From Ectopseudomonas chengduensis (lineage in GTDB: Bacteria > Pseudomonadota > Gammaproteobacteria > Pseudomonadales > Pseudomonadaceae), in assembly GCF_900102635.1 (NCBI RefSeq), contig NZ_FMZQ01000002.1, forward strand, positions 62,001-126,000: 64,000 bases of DNA, given 5' to 3'. A program made the translations under genes and the position numbers. Every line of letters begins with the position of its first letter. Within the stretch, counting starts at the first letter, position 1. Of the stretch, positions 55,066 through 64,000 are shown in pieces. The notes below the pieces were generated by a model. That model was not told where the DNA came from. It worked only from the letters and a program-made list of their open reading frames with translations, and made no database searches.

Positions 55066-55707
55066 ATGGAACTCTTCCTGCAGACAGCGCTGTCATTCCC
55101 CACCGCCATCTACAGCTTTCTGCTGTGCGTGGCGGTCATCTACTGGCTGGTGGTTGCCGCCGGCCTGCTCGAGGTCGACTTGCTCGACGTCGAAGCCGAT
55201 TCGGTGATGGAAGGCAGCGGCCAGACCGAAGGCCTCGCCGGCCTGCTCTACAAACTCAAACTCGATGGCGTACCGGTCACCCTGGTGCTGACGCTGCTGT
55301 TCTTCTTTGCCTGGTTCGCCTGCTACTTCATCGAGCTATGGCTGTTGCGTCACCTGCCGTTGGGCATTGTGCGTTACCCGCTGGGGCTGGTGGTCATCGC
55401 TGGCGCCTTCGTGCTGGCTGCACCGCTGTGCGCGGTGATCTGTCGGCCGCTGCGGCCGCTGTTCCACAAGGTCGAGGCGATCAGCAGCAAGTCGGTGCTG
55501 GGCCAGGTGGCCGTGGTGCGCAGTGGTCGTGTCACCACCAGTCATGGTGAGGCGGTGCTGGAAGATGGCGGCGCTGGTTTGATCCTGCGGGTACGTGCCG
55601 ATGAGGCGCTGGGCTTCAAGCGCGGCGACCGCGTCGTGTTGCTCGAATACCTGGCGGCCGAACATGCCTATCGCGTCATCACCGAAGAAGAATTTCGAGG
55701 CGTCTAG
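55066..55707 (+). CDS. YqiJ-like membrane protein with OB fold (DUF1449)
   Basis: 213 aa. Three hydrophobic segments (e.g. FPTAIYSFLLCVAVIYWLVV, LTLLFFFAWFACYFIELW) are followed by a C-terminal NfeD-like OB domain (LGQVAVVRSGRVTTSHGEAV). YqiJ proteins partner the flotillin YqiK, encoded next. It probably anchors or organises flotillin microdomains. Confidence 0.9.
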   Translation: MELFLQTALSFPTAIYSFLLCVAVIYWLVVAAGLLEVDLLDVEADSVMEGSGQTEGLAGLLYKLKLDGVPVTLVLTLLFFFAWFACYFIELWLLRHLPLGIVRYPLGLVVIAGAFVLAAPLCAVICRPLRPLFHKVEAISSKSVLGQVAVVRSGRVTTSHGEAVLEDGGAGLILRVRADEALGFKRGDRVVLLEYLAAEHAYRVITEEEFRGV

Positions 55708-55791
55708 CCTCTGCCGACCATCCGTACGTAACAGAGGGCAGGCAGGGTATGCCGAACCTGCCTGCACAACTAGCAAAGGAGTAAAGCTGTA

Positions 55792-57837
55792 ATGGAAAAC
55801 GTCATTCCCTTCATCGTCGGGGCAGGGCTGGTCGTCCTCTTCATCATCGCCCTGATTGCCCTGTTCAAGGCCTTCTACATCAAGGTTCCACAAGGCACTG
55901 CGCTGATCGTCAACGACATGAGCTCGACGCCCAAGGTGCACTTCACCGGCTCGCTGGTATACCCGGTGATCCACCTCAAGGAGTTCATGAAGATCTCCCT
56001 GATCACTCTGGAAGTCGACCGTCGCGCCAAGGACGGTCTGATCTGCCGCGACAACATGCGTGCCGATATCACCGTGGCCTTCTACCTGCGTGTCAACGAG
56101 ACTCAGGAAGACGTGCTCAAGGTGGCCAAGGCCATCGGCGTGGAGCGTGCCTCCGACCGCTCAGCGGTCAACGAACTGTTCAACGCCAAGTTCTCCGAAG
56201 CACTTAAGACTGTCGGCAAGCAGTTCGACTTCGTCCAGCTGTTCGAGAATCGTCAGGAGTTTCGTGATCGTATCGTCGAGGTGATCGGCAACGATCTCAA
56301 CGGTTACGTGCTCGAAGACGTGGCCATCGACTACCTGGAGCAGACGGCCAAGCACTCGCTTGACCCGAGCAACATCCTCGACGCCGAAGGTATCCGCAAG
56401 ATCACCGAGCTGACCGCTGCGCAGAACGTCATCACCAACGAGCTGGAGCGCAACGAAGAGCTGGCGATCAAGAAGAAGAACGTCGAAACCCGCGAGGCGA
56501 CCCTGTCGCTGGAACGCCAGCAGGCCGATGCCGAAGCACGCCAGAAGCGCGAGATCGAGACCATCCGTGCCCGCGAGGAAGCGGAAACCCTCAAGGTACG
56601 CGAGGAAGAACGCCTGAAGGCCGAACAGGCCCGCATCCAGACCCAGCAGGAGCTGGATATCCGCGCCGAGAACCATCAGCGCGAAGTCGAGGTGGCCCAG
56701 CAGAATCGCCAGCGAGCCGTAGTCATCGAGGTGGAGAAAGTCACCCGCGCCAAGGACCTGGAAGTGGTCGCCCGCGAGCGCGAAGTCGAACTGCAGCGCA
56801 TCGAGAAGGAAAAGGCGCTGGAAGAAGAGCGCAAGAACATCGCTGGCGTGATCCGCGAGCGCGTCGCAGTCGAGAAGACCGTGGCCCAGGAAGAAGAGCG
56901 CATCAAGGAAGTGCGTGAAGTCTCCGAGGCCGAGCGCCTCAAGCAGGTCACCGTGCTCAATGCCCAGGCCGAAGCCGAGCAGGAGCTGGTGCGCCAGGTC
57001 AAGCAGGCTGAAGCCGACGAAACCCGTTCCAAGCACAAGGCTGTGGAAATCAACAACCTGGCCCAGGCCGAGCTGGAAGCAGCGGCCAAGAGCGCCGAGG
57101 CCAAGAAGAAACTGGCCGAAGGTATCGAAGCCGAGCGCGCCGCACCTGGCCTGGCCGATGCGCGCGTGCGTGAAGTCACCGCTGCGGCCAAGGAGAAGGA
57201 AGGCCTGGCCGAGGCTCGCGTGCAGGCCGAGCGTCTGATCGCCGAAGCCAAGGGCGAGCAGGAGAAAGGCCTGGCGCAGGCGCGTGTCATCGAAGCGCAA
57301 GCGGCGGCCAAGGAAAAAGACGGCCTGGCCGACGCCAAGGTGCTGGAAGAGAAGCTCGGCGCCCAGGCGCGCGGTGAAGAGCAACTTGGCACCGCCAAAG
57401 CCAAGGCGACTCAGGATCTGGGCATGGCCGAAGCGCAGGTGCTGCTGGAGCGCCTGAACGCCGAAGCCGAAGGTCTGGGCAAGAAGTTCGGCGCGCTGGA
57501 TGCACTGAGCGACAACGCGCGTGCTCACGAAGAGTTCCGCATGCAGCTGGAGAAGAGCTTCGAGGAGGCCATGGCCGCCATCGCCGCCAACAAGGAAATT
57601 GCCAAGGATCAGGCCGAGGTGCTGGCCACCGCGCTGGCCAAGGCGAAGATCGAGATCGTCGGTGGCGAGGGCGACTTCTTCAACTCCTTCGCCAAATCGC
57701 TGTCGGTGGGCAAGGCCATTGAAGGCGTGGTCGGCAAGAGCCCGGTGGTGCAGGACGTGCTGTCGCGTCTGCTGGCTGGCAAGGCCGCTCCGGCCGCACC
57801 GGTGGTTGCACCGAGCGCAGGCCCGGAGCAAGCCTGA
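55792..57837 (+). CDS. Flotillin family protein (YqiK-like)
   Basis: 681 aa. One N-terminal transmembrane helix (VGAGLVVLFIIALIALFKAF), a Band-7/SPFH domain at about residues 35-210, then about 400 residues of charged Glu/Ala/Lys coiled coil with near-repeats (AKEKEGLAEAR, AKEKDGLADAK). The C-terminal flotillin domain has FFNSFAKSLSVGKAIEGV. It forms lipid microdomain scaffolds. CAAAGGAG precedes the ATG. Confidence 0.94.
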   Translation: MENVIPFIVGAGLVVLFIIALIALFKAFYIKVPQGTALIVNDMSSTPKVHFTGSLVYPVIHLKEFMKISLITLEVDRRAKDGLICRDNMRADITVAFYLRVNETQEDVLKVAKAIGVERASDRSAVNELFNAKFSEALKTVGKQFDFVQLFENRQEFRDRIVEVIGNDLNGYVLEDVAIDYLEQTAKHSLDPSNILDAEGIRKITELTAAQNVITNELERNEELAIKKKNVETREATLSLERQQADAEARQKREIETIRAREEAETLKVREEERLKAEQARIQTQQELDIRAENHQREVEVAQQNRQRAVVIEVEKVTRAKDLEVVAREREVELQRIEKEKALEEERKNIAGVIRERVAVEKTVAQEEERIKEVREVSEAERLKQVTVLNAQAEAEQELVRQVKQAEADETRSKHKAVEINNLAQAELEAAAKSAEAKKKLAEGIEAERAAPGLADARVREVTAAAKEKEGLAEARVQAERLIAEAKGEQEKGLAQARVIEAQAAAKEKDGLADAKVLEEKLGAQARGEEQLGTAKAKATQDLGMAEAQVLLERLNAEAEGLGKKFGALDALSDNARAHEEFRMQLEKSFEEAMAAIAANKEIAKDQAEVLATALAKAKIEIVGGEGDFFNSFAKSLSVGKAIEGVVGKSPVVQDVLSRLLAGKAAPAAPVVAPSAGPEQA

Positions 57838-57852
57838 GCGCCCTGTCTGTAG

Positions 57853-57870
57853 GGTGGGCTGCCGCCCACC
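57853..57870. repeat. Intergenic palindrome GGTGGGC-GCCCACC
   Basis: 7-bp stem with loop TGCC just behind the flotillin gene, preceded by TGTAG. The same unit recurs at 58224-58241. Confidence 0.6.
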
Positions 57871-57945
57871 ATTGCTCACTGTGGTAGGGGCTTCAGCCGC
57901 CCCCGCCACATGACCACCTAATTTCGACCAATCAGGGAATATGAG

Positions 57946-58185
57946 ATGTCAGAGTCAAGAGATTATCTGGAGATGACCTTCCGCTCGATCCAGTGCTTCA
58001 GCAATGACGGTCGCCTGGATGCGCAGGAGCTCAAAGCGCTGCTGGAAATTGCCGAGCGAGACGGCGTGATCGACGATAACGAGGTGCGGGTGCTGCGCAA
58101 GATCATCGCCCAGGTGCGCCCGGAAGAGATCGATGCGGCGCTGCGCGACAAGATCGCCATCGTCGAGCAGAAGATCGGCGTATAG
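57946..58185 (+). CDS. Small TerB-like protein
   Basis: 79 aa. DGRLDAQELKALLEIAERDG then VIDDNEVRVLRKII looks like the helix-loop of TerB proteins, which are calcium or membrane-linked and common in stress clusters. Start at 57946 follows a GGGAATATGAG stretch. Short, so the family assignment is tentative. Confidence 0.7.
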   Translation: MSESRDYLEMTFRSIQCFSNDGRLDAQELKALLEIAERDGVIDDNEVRVLRKIIAQVRPEEIDAALRDKIAIVEQKIGV

Positions 58186-58219
58186 CAAGGCCTGCTCACC
58201 CTACCAACACTCGCAGTTT

Positions 58220-58291
58220 GTAGGGTGGGCTTCAGCCCACCACGTCGGCCATAGATAGTGGGTTGAAGTGGGCGCCCGGGGCCACCCTACG
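58220..58291. repeat. Larger palindrome GTAGGGTGG ... CCACCCTAC
   Basis: Contains the unit GGTGGGC-TTCA-GCCCACC (58224-58241) and closes with CCACCCTAC at about 58281-58289. A Pseudomonas-type intergenic repeat. The 182 bp between the TerB-like and ATPase genes hold no other feature. Confidence 0.6.
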
Positions 58292-58367
58292 CGGATGCCG
58301 CCCAGCCCAACCTGCCAGCCCCTCTGCGGAGGGGCGTTTTAGACGCAGCAGATTCAGGATGACTACG

Positions 58368-61300
58368 ATGTCGGACGCACACACACAGGACGTATTGGAC
58401 AAGGCCGTCGCCGAAGGCGGCGCCTACGAGGTGCTGCACAGGCGCCTGCAGGAGCAGGGCCAGCGCCTGCGCAGCTTGACCGAGACGCTCAACGGCCAGC
58501 GCCTGGCCGAGTTCGGCAGCAGCGCCATGGAGGCCATTGGTCGGGTGCGTATCCGCACCGAGAACAACTGCATCGCCCGCGATATCGTCCAGGTCGGCGA
58601 GTGCCTGCTGTTCGGCTACAACGTGTTCCTGGGGCTGAAGAAGGAAACCAGCGTCGCCGACGTGTTCTCCCTCTACCGCCTGGTGGAAACCCCTGACGGC
58701 TTCGATGCCGAATCGGTGCCGCTGGACGGCAGCTTCCTGGCTCAGGCCAGTTTCGTCGCCGATTTCAACGAGCTGTACACCTACTACAAGAACACCCGTC
58801 TGCTGCAGTTGGCCATCCGTGACGGCAAGCTGCTGGCGAGTTTCCAGATCGGTGAGCGCATCACCGACATCCGCGTGTTCCGTTGGTCGATCTCCATCGA
58901 CGGCAAGGACGTGCGCTATATCGACAACCGTGGCGAGCGCGATATCGCGCTGCCGGCGCCGTTCGACTTCGAGTGGCAGAAGACCACCCGCGAGATGGTG
59001 GTCATGGGCCGCCATCCGCACGTCAACATCCTCGACAGCGTATTCGTCGAGACCGTTGGCGGCGATCTGACCATCAAGGTCGAGAACAACACCCAGGACG
59101 GCCAGGGTATCTACCGTGAAGCCGTGGTCGACAAGACCCAGTCGCTGGATGACGCGCAGATCGAATATGCCCGCCTGGGCAGCCTGATTCTGCTGAAGAT
59201 CCTGCCGTACCGCGAAGAACAGTGGCGCTACCTGGTATTCAACAGCCTGACCAACCAGGTCGAGCGTATCGACGCCATCGGCCTGGCCTGCGTGCAGTTG
59301 CCGGAAGACCACGGCATCATCTTCCCCGGCGGCTACTACCTGCAGAGCGGCGAGTACAAGACCTTCGAACAGCCCATGGGCGGCATGCGCTTCAAACGCT
59401 CGGTGCGCTCGCCCAACGGCGAGGACGTGCAGTACATCTTCTATCACCCGGAAGAAGGCCGCGCGGCGCTATTCACCTACAACATGATCAACCGCCAGTT
59501 GCACAACCCGATCTTCGGTCACGGCTACGCGCGCCTGGAAGACGGGCGCATGGTGATCTTTTCCGCCGAGGGCAGCGAGCCGACGCGCATCCACCCGATG
59601 CAGATCTGGCAGACGCCGTTCGAGAGCGAGGACCATGCCGCACGCCAGCCTGCGCGCAGCGGCTTCTTCGGCCGTATCGGCAACGCCGAGCTGGTGCGTG
59701 GCGTGTCCGACCTGCTCAATCTGAGCCGTGAGATCGATAGCCGCGAAGTGTCGGTGGCGCGCTACACCCAGCTGTGCCAGAACACCCGTCGTCTGTTCGA
59801 CGTCTACCATTGGCTGGGCGACGCCCAGTGCGCCGAACTGGCGCCGCTGCTACGCGAAGTAGCCGCCACGTCCGAGCTGGTATTGGATGAGTTCGAGAAG
59901 GTCGAGAGCATTCGCCAGCAGTCCGCGCGCGCCATGGCCGAGGCCGAGACGCGGCAGAAGAGCCTGCTCTCCGGCCTGCTGGTGGACAGCTGGGACGAGG
60001 TGCAACACTTCGTCGAGGCGCTCAACGCCATCACCGCGCAGCGCGGCCAGTTGCTGACCATCCGCGACTACCGCTACATCGACGTGGCGCGTATCGACGC
60101 CATGGAGACCGAGCTGCTCGAAGCCCAGGAGCGCGTGGCCGGCGCCACCTCGGCCTTCCTCGCCAGCGATGCGGCGCTGCAACCCTATGTGCAGCGCCTG
60201 GGCGAGCTGGATGTCCTGGCGCAGAAGGCCGAGACCGTCACCCAGCTCAACGAGCCGCTGGTCGAGATGCAGGAGATGGCCGGCAACCTCGACATGCTGT
60301 CGAGCCTGATGGCCTCGCTGAAGATCGATGACGCCACCCAGCGCACGCGCATCGTCGAATCGATTTCCGAGGTCTACGCCCGTCTCAACCAGGCCAAGGC
60401 GCGCGCCGAGCAACGGCGCAAGGGCCTGGGCTCGGCCGAGACCGTGGCGCAGTTCGGCGCCCAGTTCAAACTGTTTGGCCAGGGCATCACCAATGCTCTG
60501 GCGCTGGCCCAGGACCCGGAGAAGTGCGACGAACAGCTGTCGCGCCTGCTGGTGCAACTGGAAGAGCTGGAAAGCCAGTTCGGTGATCAGGAGCAGTTCC
60601 TCAGCGATATCCTCGGCAAGCGCGAGGAGTTGCTGGAAACCTTCGAGGCGCACAAGCAGAGCCTGCTCGACGAGCGTCAGCGCCGCGCCCAGGGTGTGCT
60701 CGACGCTGCCCAGCGCATCCTCGACAGCCTCGTCCGGCGTACCGCACGCCTGACCCAGATGGACGAGCTCAACGCCTTCTTCGCCGCCGACCCGCTGATT
60801 CTCAAGCTGCGCGAAATGGCCGAACGTCTGCGCGAGCTCAAGGACAGCGTCAAGGCTGACGATGTCGAGGCGCGCCTGAAGGCCGCCCGCGACCAGGCGG
60901 TGCGTGCGCTGCGCGACAAGAGCGAGCTGTTCGAAGAGCGCGGCAACGTCATCAAGCTCGGCCCGCGCCACCGCTTCAGCGTCAACACCCAGGAGCTGGA
61001 TCTGACCCTGATGCCGCGCGGTGATCAGCTCTATCTGCACCTGACCGGCACCGATTTCCTCGAACCGTTGCGTGACGAAACGCTGGAAGGCCTGCGCGAT
61101 TACTGGCAGGTCTCGCTGGAGTCCGAATCGCCTGCGCTGTACCGCGCCGAATACCTCGCCGGCCTGGTGCTGGACGCTGCTCTGAGCGGGCGTGAAGGCC
61201 TTAGCCTGGATCTACTCAAGACCCATCTGGCGCATCCGGAAGACCTGACTCGGCTGATCCGCGACTTCGCCGCGCCGCGCTACAAGGAGGCCTATGAGAA

Positions 61301-63605
61301 AGGTATTCACGACCACGATGCCGCGCTGATCCTGATCCAGCTGTTGCCGCTGCGCGAAAGCGCCGGGCTGCTGCGTTACGCGCCGGCCGCGCGGGGCTTT
61401 GCCGCGCTGTTCTGGAACCGCTGGGGGCAGGACATCGAGGCTGAGCTGTGGCCGGAGCGGGCGCGCAGCAGCCTGCACCTGCGCCAGTTGTTCGGCAGCG
61501 AGGACGGCGTGCAACGCCTGCGCGAAGAGATCGATGCGGCCATGCAGCGCTTCCTCGCCCAGCACCCGCTGGCGGTGACGGCCGCGCAGCGCCAGACGGC
61601 TGCGGCCTATCTGGTGGAGGAGCTGGCGGCCAAGCCCATCGAGTTCACCTTCAGCAAGTACGCGCGGCAACTGCTCGACACCCTGCAGCAGCGCATGCAG
61701 GCCAGCCATGTCTGGGACGACTACCGCGCCGCGCTGGACAACTTGCGCGGCCGCCCGGTGCAGCGCTGGTCGCTGGCGCAGACCTGGCTCGATGGCCTGT
61801 GTGCGCAGGATGCCAGCATGGCCGAACTTGCCGACTACGTGCCCGAGGCGATCGCTGTCAGCCTGCTGGACGACGAGTTCCCGCGGCGCTTCACCGAGGT
61901 CGACCTGCGCTTCAGCGTCAGTGGCCTGCTCGGCGACCATCCGCGTGTGCAGGATGGTGCCCTGGTATTGGCCATCGACGACTACTTCGCCCGTTTGCAG
62001 CAGCATCGCGGCGACTTCGTGCCGCAGCTGCAGCGCTACCAGGCGCTGCGCCAGGAGGTGATCAACCGCGAGCGCCAGGCCCTGCGCCTGAGCGAGTTCA
62101 AGCCGCGGCCGCTGTCTTCCTTCGTGCGTAACAAGCTGATCAACGACGTGTATCTGGGTTTCATCGGCGACAACCTGGCCAAGCAGATGGGCACCGCCGG
62201 CGAGAACAAGCGCACCGACCTGATGGGCCTGCTGATGCTCATCTCGCCGCCCGGCTACGGCAAGACCACGCTGATGGAGTACGTGGCGCACCGCCTGGGC
62301 CTGATCTTCATGAAAATCAACGGCCCGGCTCTGGGCCATGAAGTGCGTTCGGTGGACCCGGCGCAGGCGCCGGACGCCACCTCGCGCCAGGAGCTGGAAA
62401 AGCTCAACCTGGCGCTGGAGATGGGCAACAACGTGATGCTCTATGTCGACGACATCCAGCACACTCACCCGGAGTTCTTGCAGAAGTTCATCTCGCTGTG
62501 CGACGGCACCCGGCGCATCGAGGGTGTGTGGAAGGGCAAGACCAAGACCTACGACATGCGCGGCAAGAAATTCTGCGTGGTGATGAGCGGCAACCCGTAC
62601 ACCGAGTCCGGCGACGTGTTCAAGATCCCCGACATGCTTGCCAACCGTGCTGACATCTACAACCTGGGCGACACCTTGGGCGGCATGCAGGAAGCCTTCG
62701 CGCTGTCCTACATCGAGAACAGCCTGACCTCCAACCCGGTGCTGGCACCGCTGGCCACCCGCGACATGGCCGACGTCTACCGCTTCGTCGCCAAGGCCGA
62801 GGGCAAGCCGTTCTCCGCCAACGAGCTGAGCCACACCTACAGCGCCGCCGAGATCAACGAGATCACCTCGACCCTGCAGCGCCTGATGCAGATTCGCGAT
62901 GTGGTCGGCCGGGTCAACCAGCAATACATCGTCAGCGCCGCGCAGGCCGACAGCTACCGCACTGAGCCACCGTTCAAGCTGCAGGGCAGTTACCGCAACA
63001 TGAACAAGATGGCCGAGAAGATCAGTGCGGTGATGAACGATGCCGAACTGCTGCAACTGATCGCCGACCACTACCAGGGCGAGTCGCAACTGCTCACTAC
63101 CGGCGCCGAGGAAAACCTGCTCAAACTCGCCGAGCTGCGTGGCAACATGACGCCCGAGCAGGCCGAGCGCTGGGCGCAGATCAAGCGCGACTTCATGCGC
63201 AACAAGGCCATGGGCGGCAGCGATACCGACGTTGGCGGCCGCGTGGTGGCGCAGCTCAATGATCTGGTCGAGAGCGTGCGTGGCCTGGGCGCCGGCAAAT
63301 CGGCCGACGAGACGCCGAGTATTCCCTGGGAGCAGTTGCTGACTGGATTGGACAACCTCGGCAAGCTGCGCCCGCAGGTGGAGGTGGTTGCGCCGCCGCA
63401 GCAGGGTACGCAAAAATTGCTGGAAAGCCTGGCCGATAGCCTGGAGAACAGCTTCCTGCCGCTGATCAAGGCAATGGACAAGAAAATCGATATCGATTTG
63501 CGTACCCACAACCGCATGCTGGAAATCTCCACCCAATTGCGTGACCTTGGCTCGCTACTTGGCCAGGAGCAGCGCAGCGACGCCTCGGACAACGAGGCGC
63601 CGTGA
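58368..63605 (+). CDS. Giant AAA+ ATPase (annotated elsewhere as DNA repair ATPase)
   Basis: 1745 aa, one of the largest proteins here. The N-terminal 480 residues are beta-rich with repeated strand motifs, like a propeller (e.g. LDSVFVETVGGDLTIKVENN). Residues about 540-900 are coiled coils. The AAA+ module near residues 1290-1450 has Walker A ISPPGYGKTTLME and Walker B VMLYVDDIQH. No nuclease or helicase motif is seen, so the DNA-repair label has little support in the sequence. The start at 58368 has AGG 9 bases upstream; 58359 is the alternative. It belongs with the PspA-flotillin genes. Confidence 0.85.
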   Translation: MSDAHTQDVLDKAVAEGGAYEVLHRRLQEQGQRLRSLTETLNGQRLAEFGSSAMEAIGRVRIRTENNCIARDIVQVGECLLFGYNVFLGLKKETSVADVFSLYRLVETPDGFDAESVPLDGSFLAQASFVADFNELYTYYKNTRLLQLAIRDGKLLASFQIGERITDIRVFRWSISIDGKDVRYIDNRGERDIALPAPFDFEWQKTTREMVVMGRHPHVNILDSVFVETVGGDLTIKVENNTQDGQGIYREAVVDKTQSLDDAQIEYARLGSLILLKILPYREEQWRYLVFNSLTNQVERIDAIGLACVQLPEDHGIIFPGGYYLQSGEYKTFEQPMGGMRFKRSVRSPNGEDVQYIFYHPEEGRAALFTYNMINRQLHNPIFGHGYARLEDGRMVIFSAEGSEPTRIHPMQIWQTPFESEDHAARQPARSGFFGRIGNAELVRGVSDLLNLSREIDSREVSVARYTQLCQNTRRLFDVYHWLGDAQCAELAPLLREVAATSELVLDEFEKVESIRQQSARAMAEAETRQKSLLSGLLVDSWDEVQHFVEALNAITAQRGQLLTIRDYRYIDVARIDAMETELLEAQERVAGATSAFLASDAALQPYVQRLGELDVLAQKAETVTQLNEPLVEMQEMAGNLDMLSSLMASLKIDDATQRTRIVESISEVYARLNQAKARAEQRRKGLGSAETVAQFGAQFKLFGQGITNALALAQDPEKCDEQLSRLLVQLEELESQFGDQEQFLSDILGKREELLETFEAHKQSLLDERQRRAQGVLDAAQRILDSLVRRTARLTQMDELNAFFAADPLILKLREMAERLRELKDSVKADDVEARLKAARDQAVRALRDKSELFEERGNVIKLGPRHRFSVNTQELDLTLMPRGDQLYLHLTGTDFLEPLRDETLEGLRDYWQVSLESESPALYRAEYLAGLVLDAALSGREGLSLDLLKTHLAHPEDLTRLIRDFAAPRYKEAYEKGIHDHDAALILIQLLPLRESAGLLRYAPAARGFAALFWNRWGQDIEAELWPERARSSLHLRQLFGSEDGVQRLREEIDAAMQRFLAQHPLAVTAAQRQTAAAYLVEELAAKPIEFTFSKYARQLLDTLQQRMQASHVWDDYRAALDNLRGRPVQRWSLAQTWLDGLCAQDASMAELADYVPEAIAVSLLDDEFPRRFTEVDLRFSVSGLLGDHPRVQDGALVLAIDDYFARLQQHRGDFVPQLQRYQALRQEVINRERQALRLSEFKPRPLSSFVRNKLINDVYLGFIGDNLAKQMGTAGENKRTDLMGLLMLISPPGYGKTTLMEYVAHRLGLIFMKINGPALGHEVRSVDPAQAPDATSRQELEKLNLALEMGNNVMLYVDDIQHTHPEFLQKFISLCDGTRRIEGVWKGKTKTYDMRGKKFCVVMSGNPYTESGDVFKIPDMLANRADIYNLGDTLGGMQEAFALSYIENSLTSNPVLAPLATRDMADVYRFVAKAEGKPFSANELSHTYSAAEINEITSTLQRLMQIRDVVGRVNQQYIVSAAQADSYRTEPPFKLQGSYRNMNKMAEKISAVMNDAELLQLIADHYQGESQLLTTGAEENLLKLAELRGNMTPEQAERWAQIKRDFMRNKAMGGSDTDVGGRVVAQLNDLVESVRGLGAGKSADETPSIPWEQLLTGLDNLGKLRPQVEVVAPPQQGTQKLLESLADSLENSFLPLIKAMDKKIDIDLRTHNRMLEISTQLRDLGSLLGQEQRSDASDNEAP

Positions 63606-64000
63606 GGCGAGGTTGGCTGGTTGAGTTGCGTCCGCTGCTGTTGATCAGCGGCGCGATGCTGCTGGTGCAACTGGTCAATGGCGCCCTTGGCGGCGCCTTG
63701 AATGTCTGGGGGCTGGTGCCCCGGCATATCGAGGCGCTGCCCGGCATTCTCCTCGCGCCCTGGCTGCATGGCAGTTGGGCGCATCTGCTCAGCAACCTCA
63801 GCGGTCTGTTGGTGCTCGGCAGCCTGGTGCTGCTGCGCTCACGCCGCGACTTCTTCTTCGCCAGCGCCTTTATCATCATCGGCAGCGGTCTGCTGGTCTG
63901 GCTGTTCGGCCGTATCGGCCTGCACGTCGGTGCCAGCGGCTGGCTGTTCGGCTTCTGGGGGCTTTTGCTGGCGCGGGCCTGGTTCGAGCGCAGCCTGCTC
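63602..64000 (+). CDS. Rhomboid-family intramembrane protease (3' end cut by window edge)
   Basis: GTG start overlapping the ATPase stop (GTGA). 133 codons are visible: a first transmembrane helix (LLLISGAMLLVQLVNGALGG), HGSWAHLLSNLSG with the conserved HxxxN, and GLHVGASGWLFGFWGLLL with the catalytic Ser in GASG. The catalytic His of the last helices lies beyond the edge. The overlap implies co-translation with the giant ATPase. Confidence 0.88.
   Translation, partial: MRRGWLVELRPLLLISGAMLLVQLVNGALGGALNVWGLVPRHIEALPGILLAPWLHGSWAHLLSNLSGLLVLGSLVLLRSRRDFFFASAFIIIGSGLLVWLFGRIGLHVGASGWLFGFWGLLLARAWFERSLL

Noticed and set aside
61212..63536. 774-aa and other long frames antisense to the giant ATPase
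   Set aside because: Same GC-skew effect. The plus-strand protein has clear AAA+ motifs.
58368..63605. Giant ATPase as a BREX or other phage-defence ATPase
   Set aside because: It has a P-loop and coiled coils but none of the partner genes of such systems. Its neighbours are PspA/flotillin membrane-stress genes and its composition matches the core genome.

Overview
The window is high-GC chromosomal DNA of a Pseudomonas, most likely from the P. mendocina/P. aeruginosa side of the genus. The evidence is gene order (guaB-guaA, tadA-mltF-purL, ffh-rpsP-rimM-trmD-rplS, xerD-dsbC-hom-thrC), a DUF2790 protein and Pseudomonas-type intergenic palindromes. The core genes are ordinary housekeeping functions: purine synthesis (guaB, guaA, purL, purT), tRNA and ribosome biogenesis, SRP, threonine synthesis, cell-wall enzymes and NUDIX enzymes.

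Bases 5453-27423 are a foreign genomic island of about 22 kb inserted at the last codons of guaA. A 16-bp direct repeat bounds it, an integrase sits just inside the left end, and paired arm-type repeats lie near both ends. The guaA reading frame is preserved. The island supplies a new terminator behind guaA, and the original guaA terminator is stranded beyond the right end. The left half is a plasmid-derived mosaic. It has an AlpA-like regulator, a novel zinc-cluster/HTH protein, IncQ-like repA and repC with 22-bp repeats, IncP-type TrfA iterons and KorB operators, an IncP-type oriT with traJ and a traK-like gene, the trbJ-trbK-trbL fragment of an IncP mating-pair operon, and an antitoxin-like pair. 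There is no relaxase, coupling protein, TrfA or KorB. This layout recalls the guaA-specific GIsul2-type islands (from memory).

The right half (16955-27063) is the cargo. A small HTH gene and a 21-codon linking ORF lead into five overlapping genes: an MmeI-like DNA methyltransferase with no visible nuclease motif, a superfamily 2 helicase, a GIY-YIG nuclease, a PHP-domain/SMC-like ATPase, and an AlbA_2/Schlafen-type protein with a GHKL-like ATPase domain. This looks like a multi-gene restriction or anti-phage system, and I do not recall it as a named one. It is the best candidate in the window for an undescribed system.

Right of the island are a multicopper oxidase, tadA behind a heptamer tandem repeat, mltF, purL, and the core blocks listed above. 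The window ends in a membrane-stress cluster (53685-64000): a YjfI-like protein, a PspA-like protein, a YqiJ-like protein, a flotillin, a TerB-like protein, a giant AAA+ ATPase and a rhomboid protease cut by the window edge. A candidate two-site operator precedes it. I saw no rRNA, tRNA, CRISPR array or insertion sequence.
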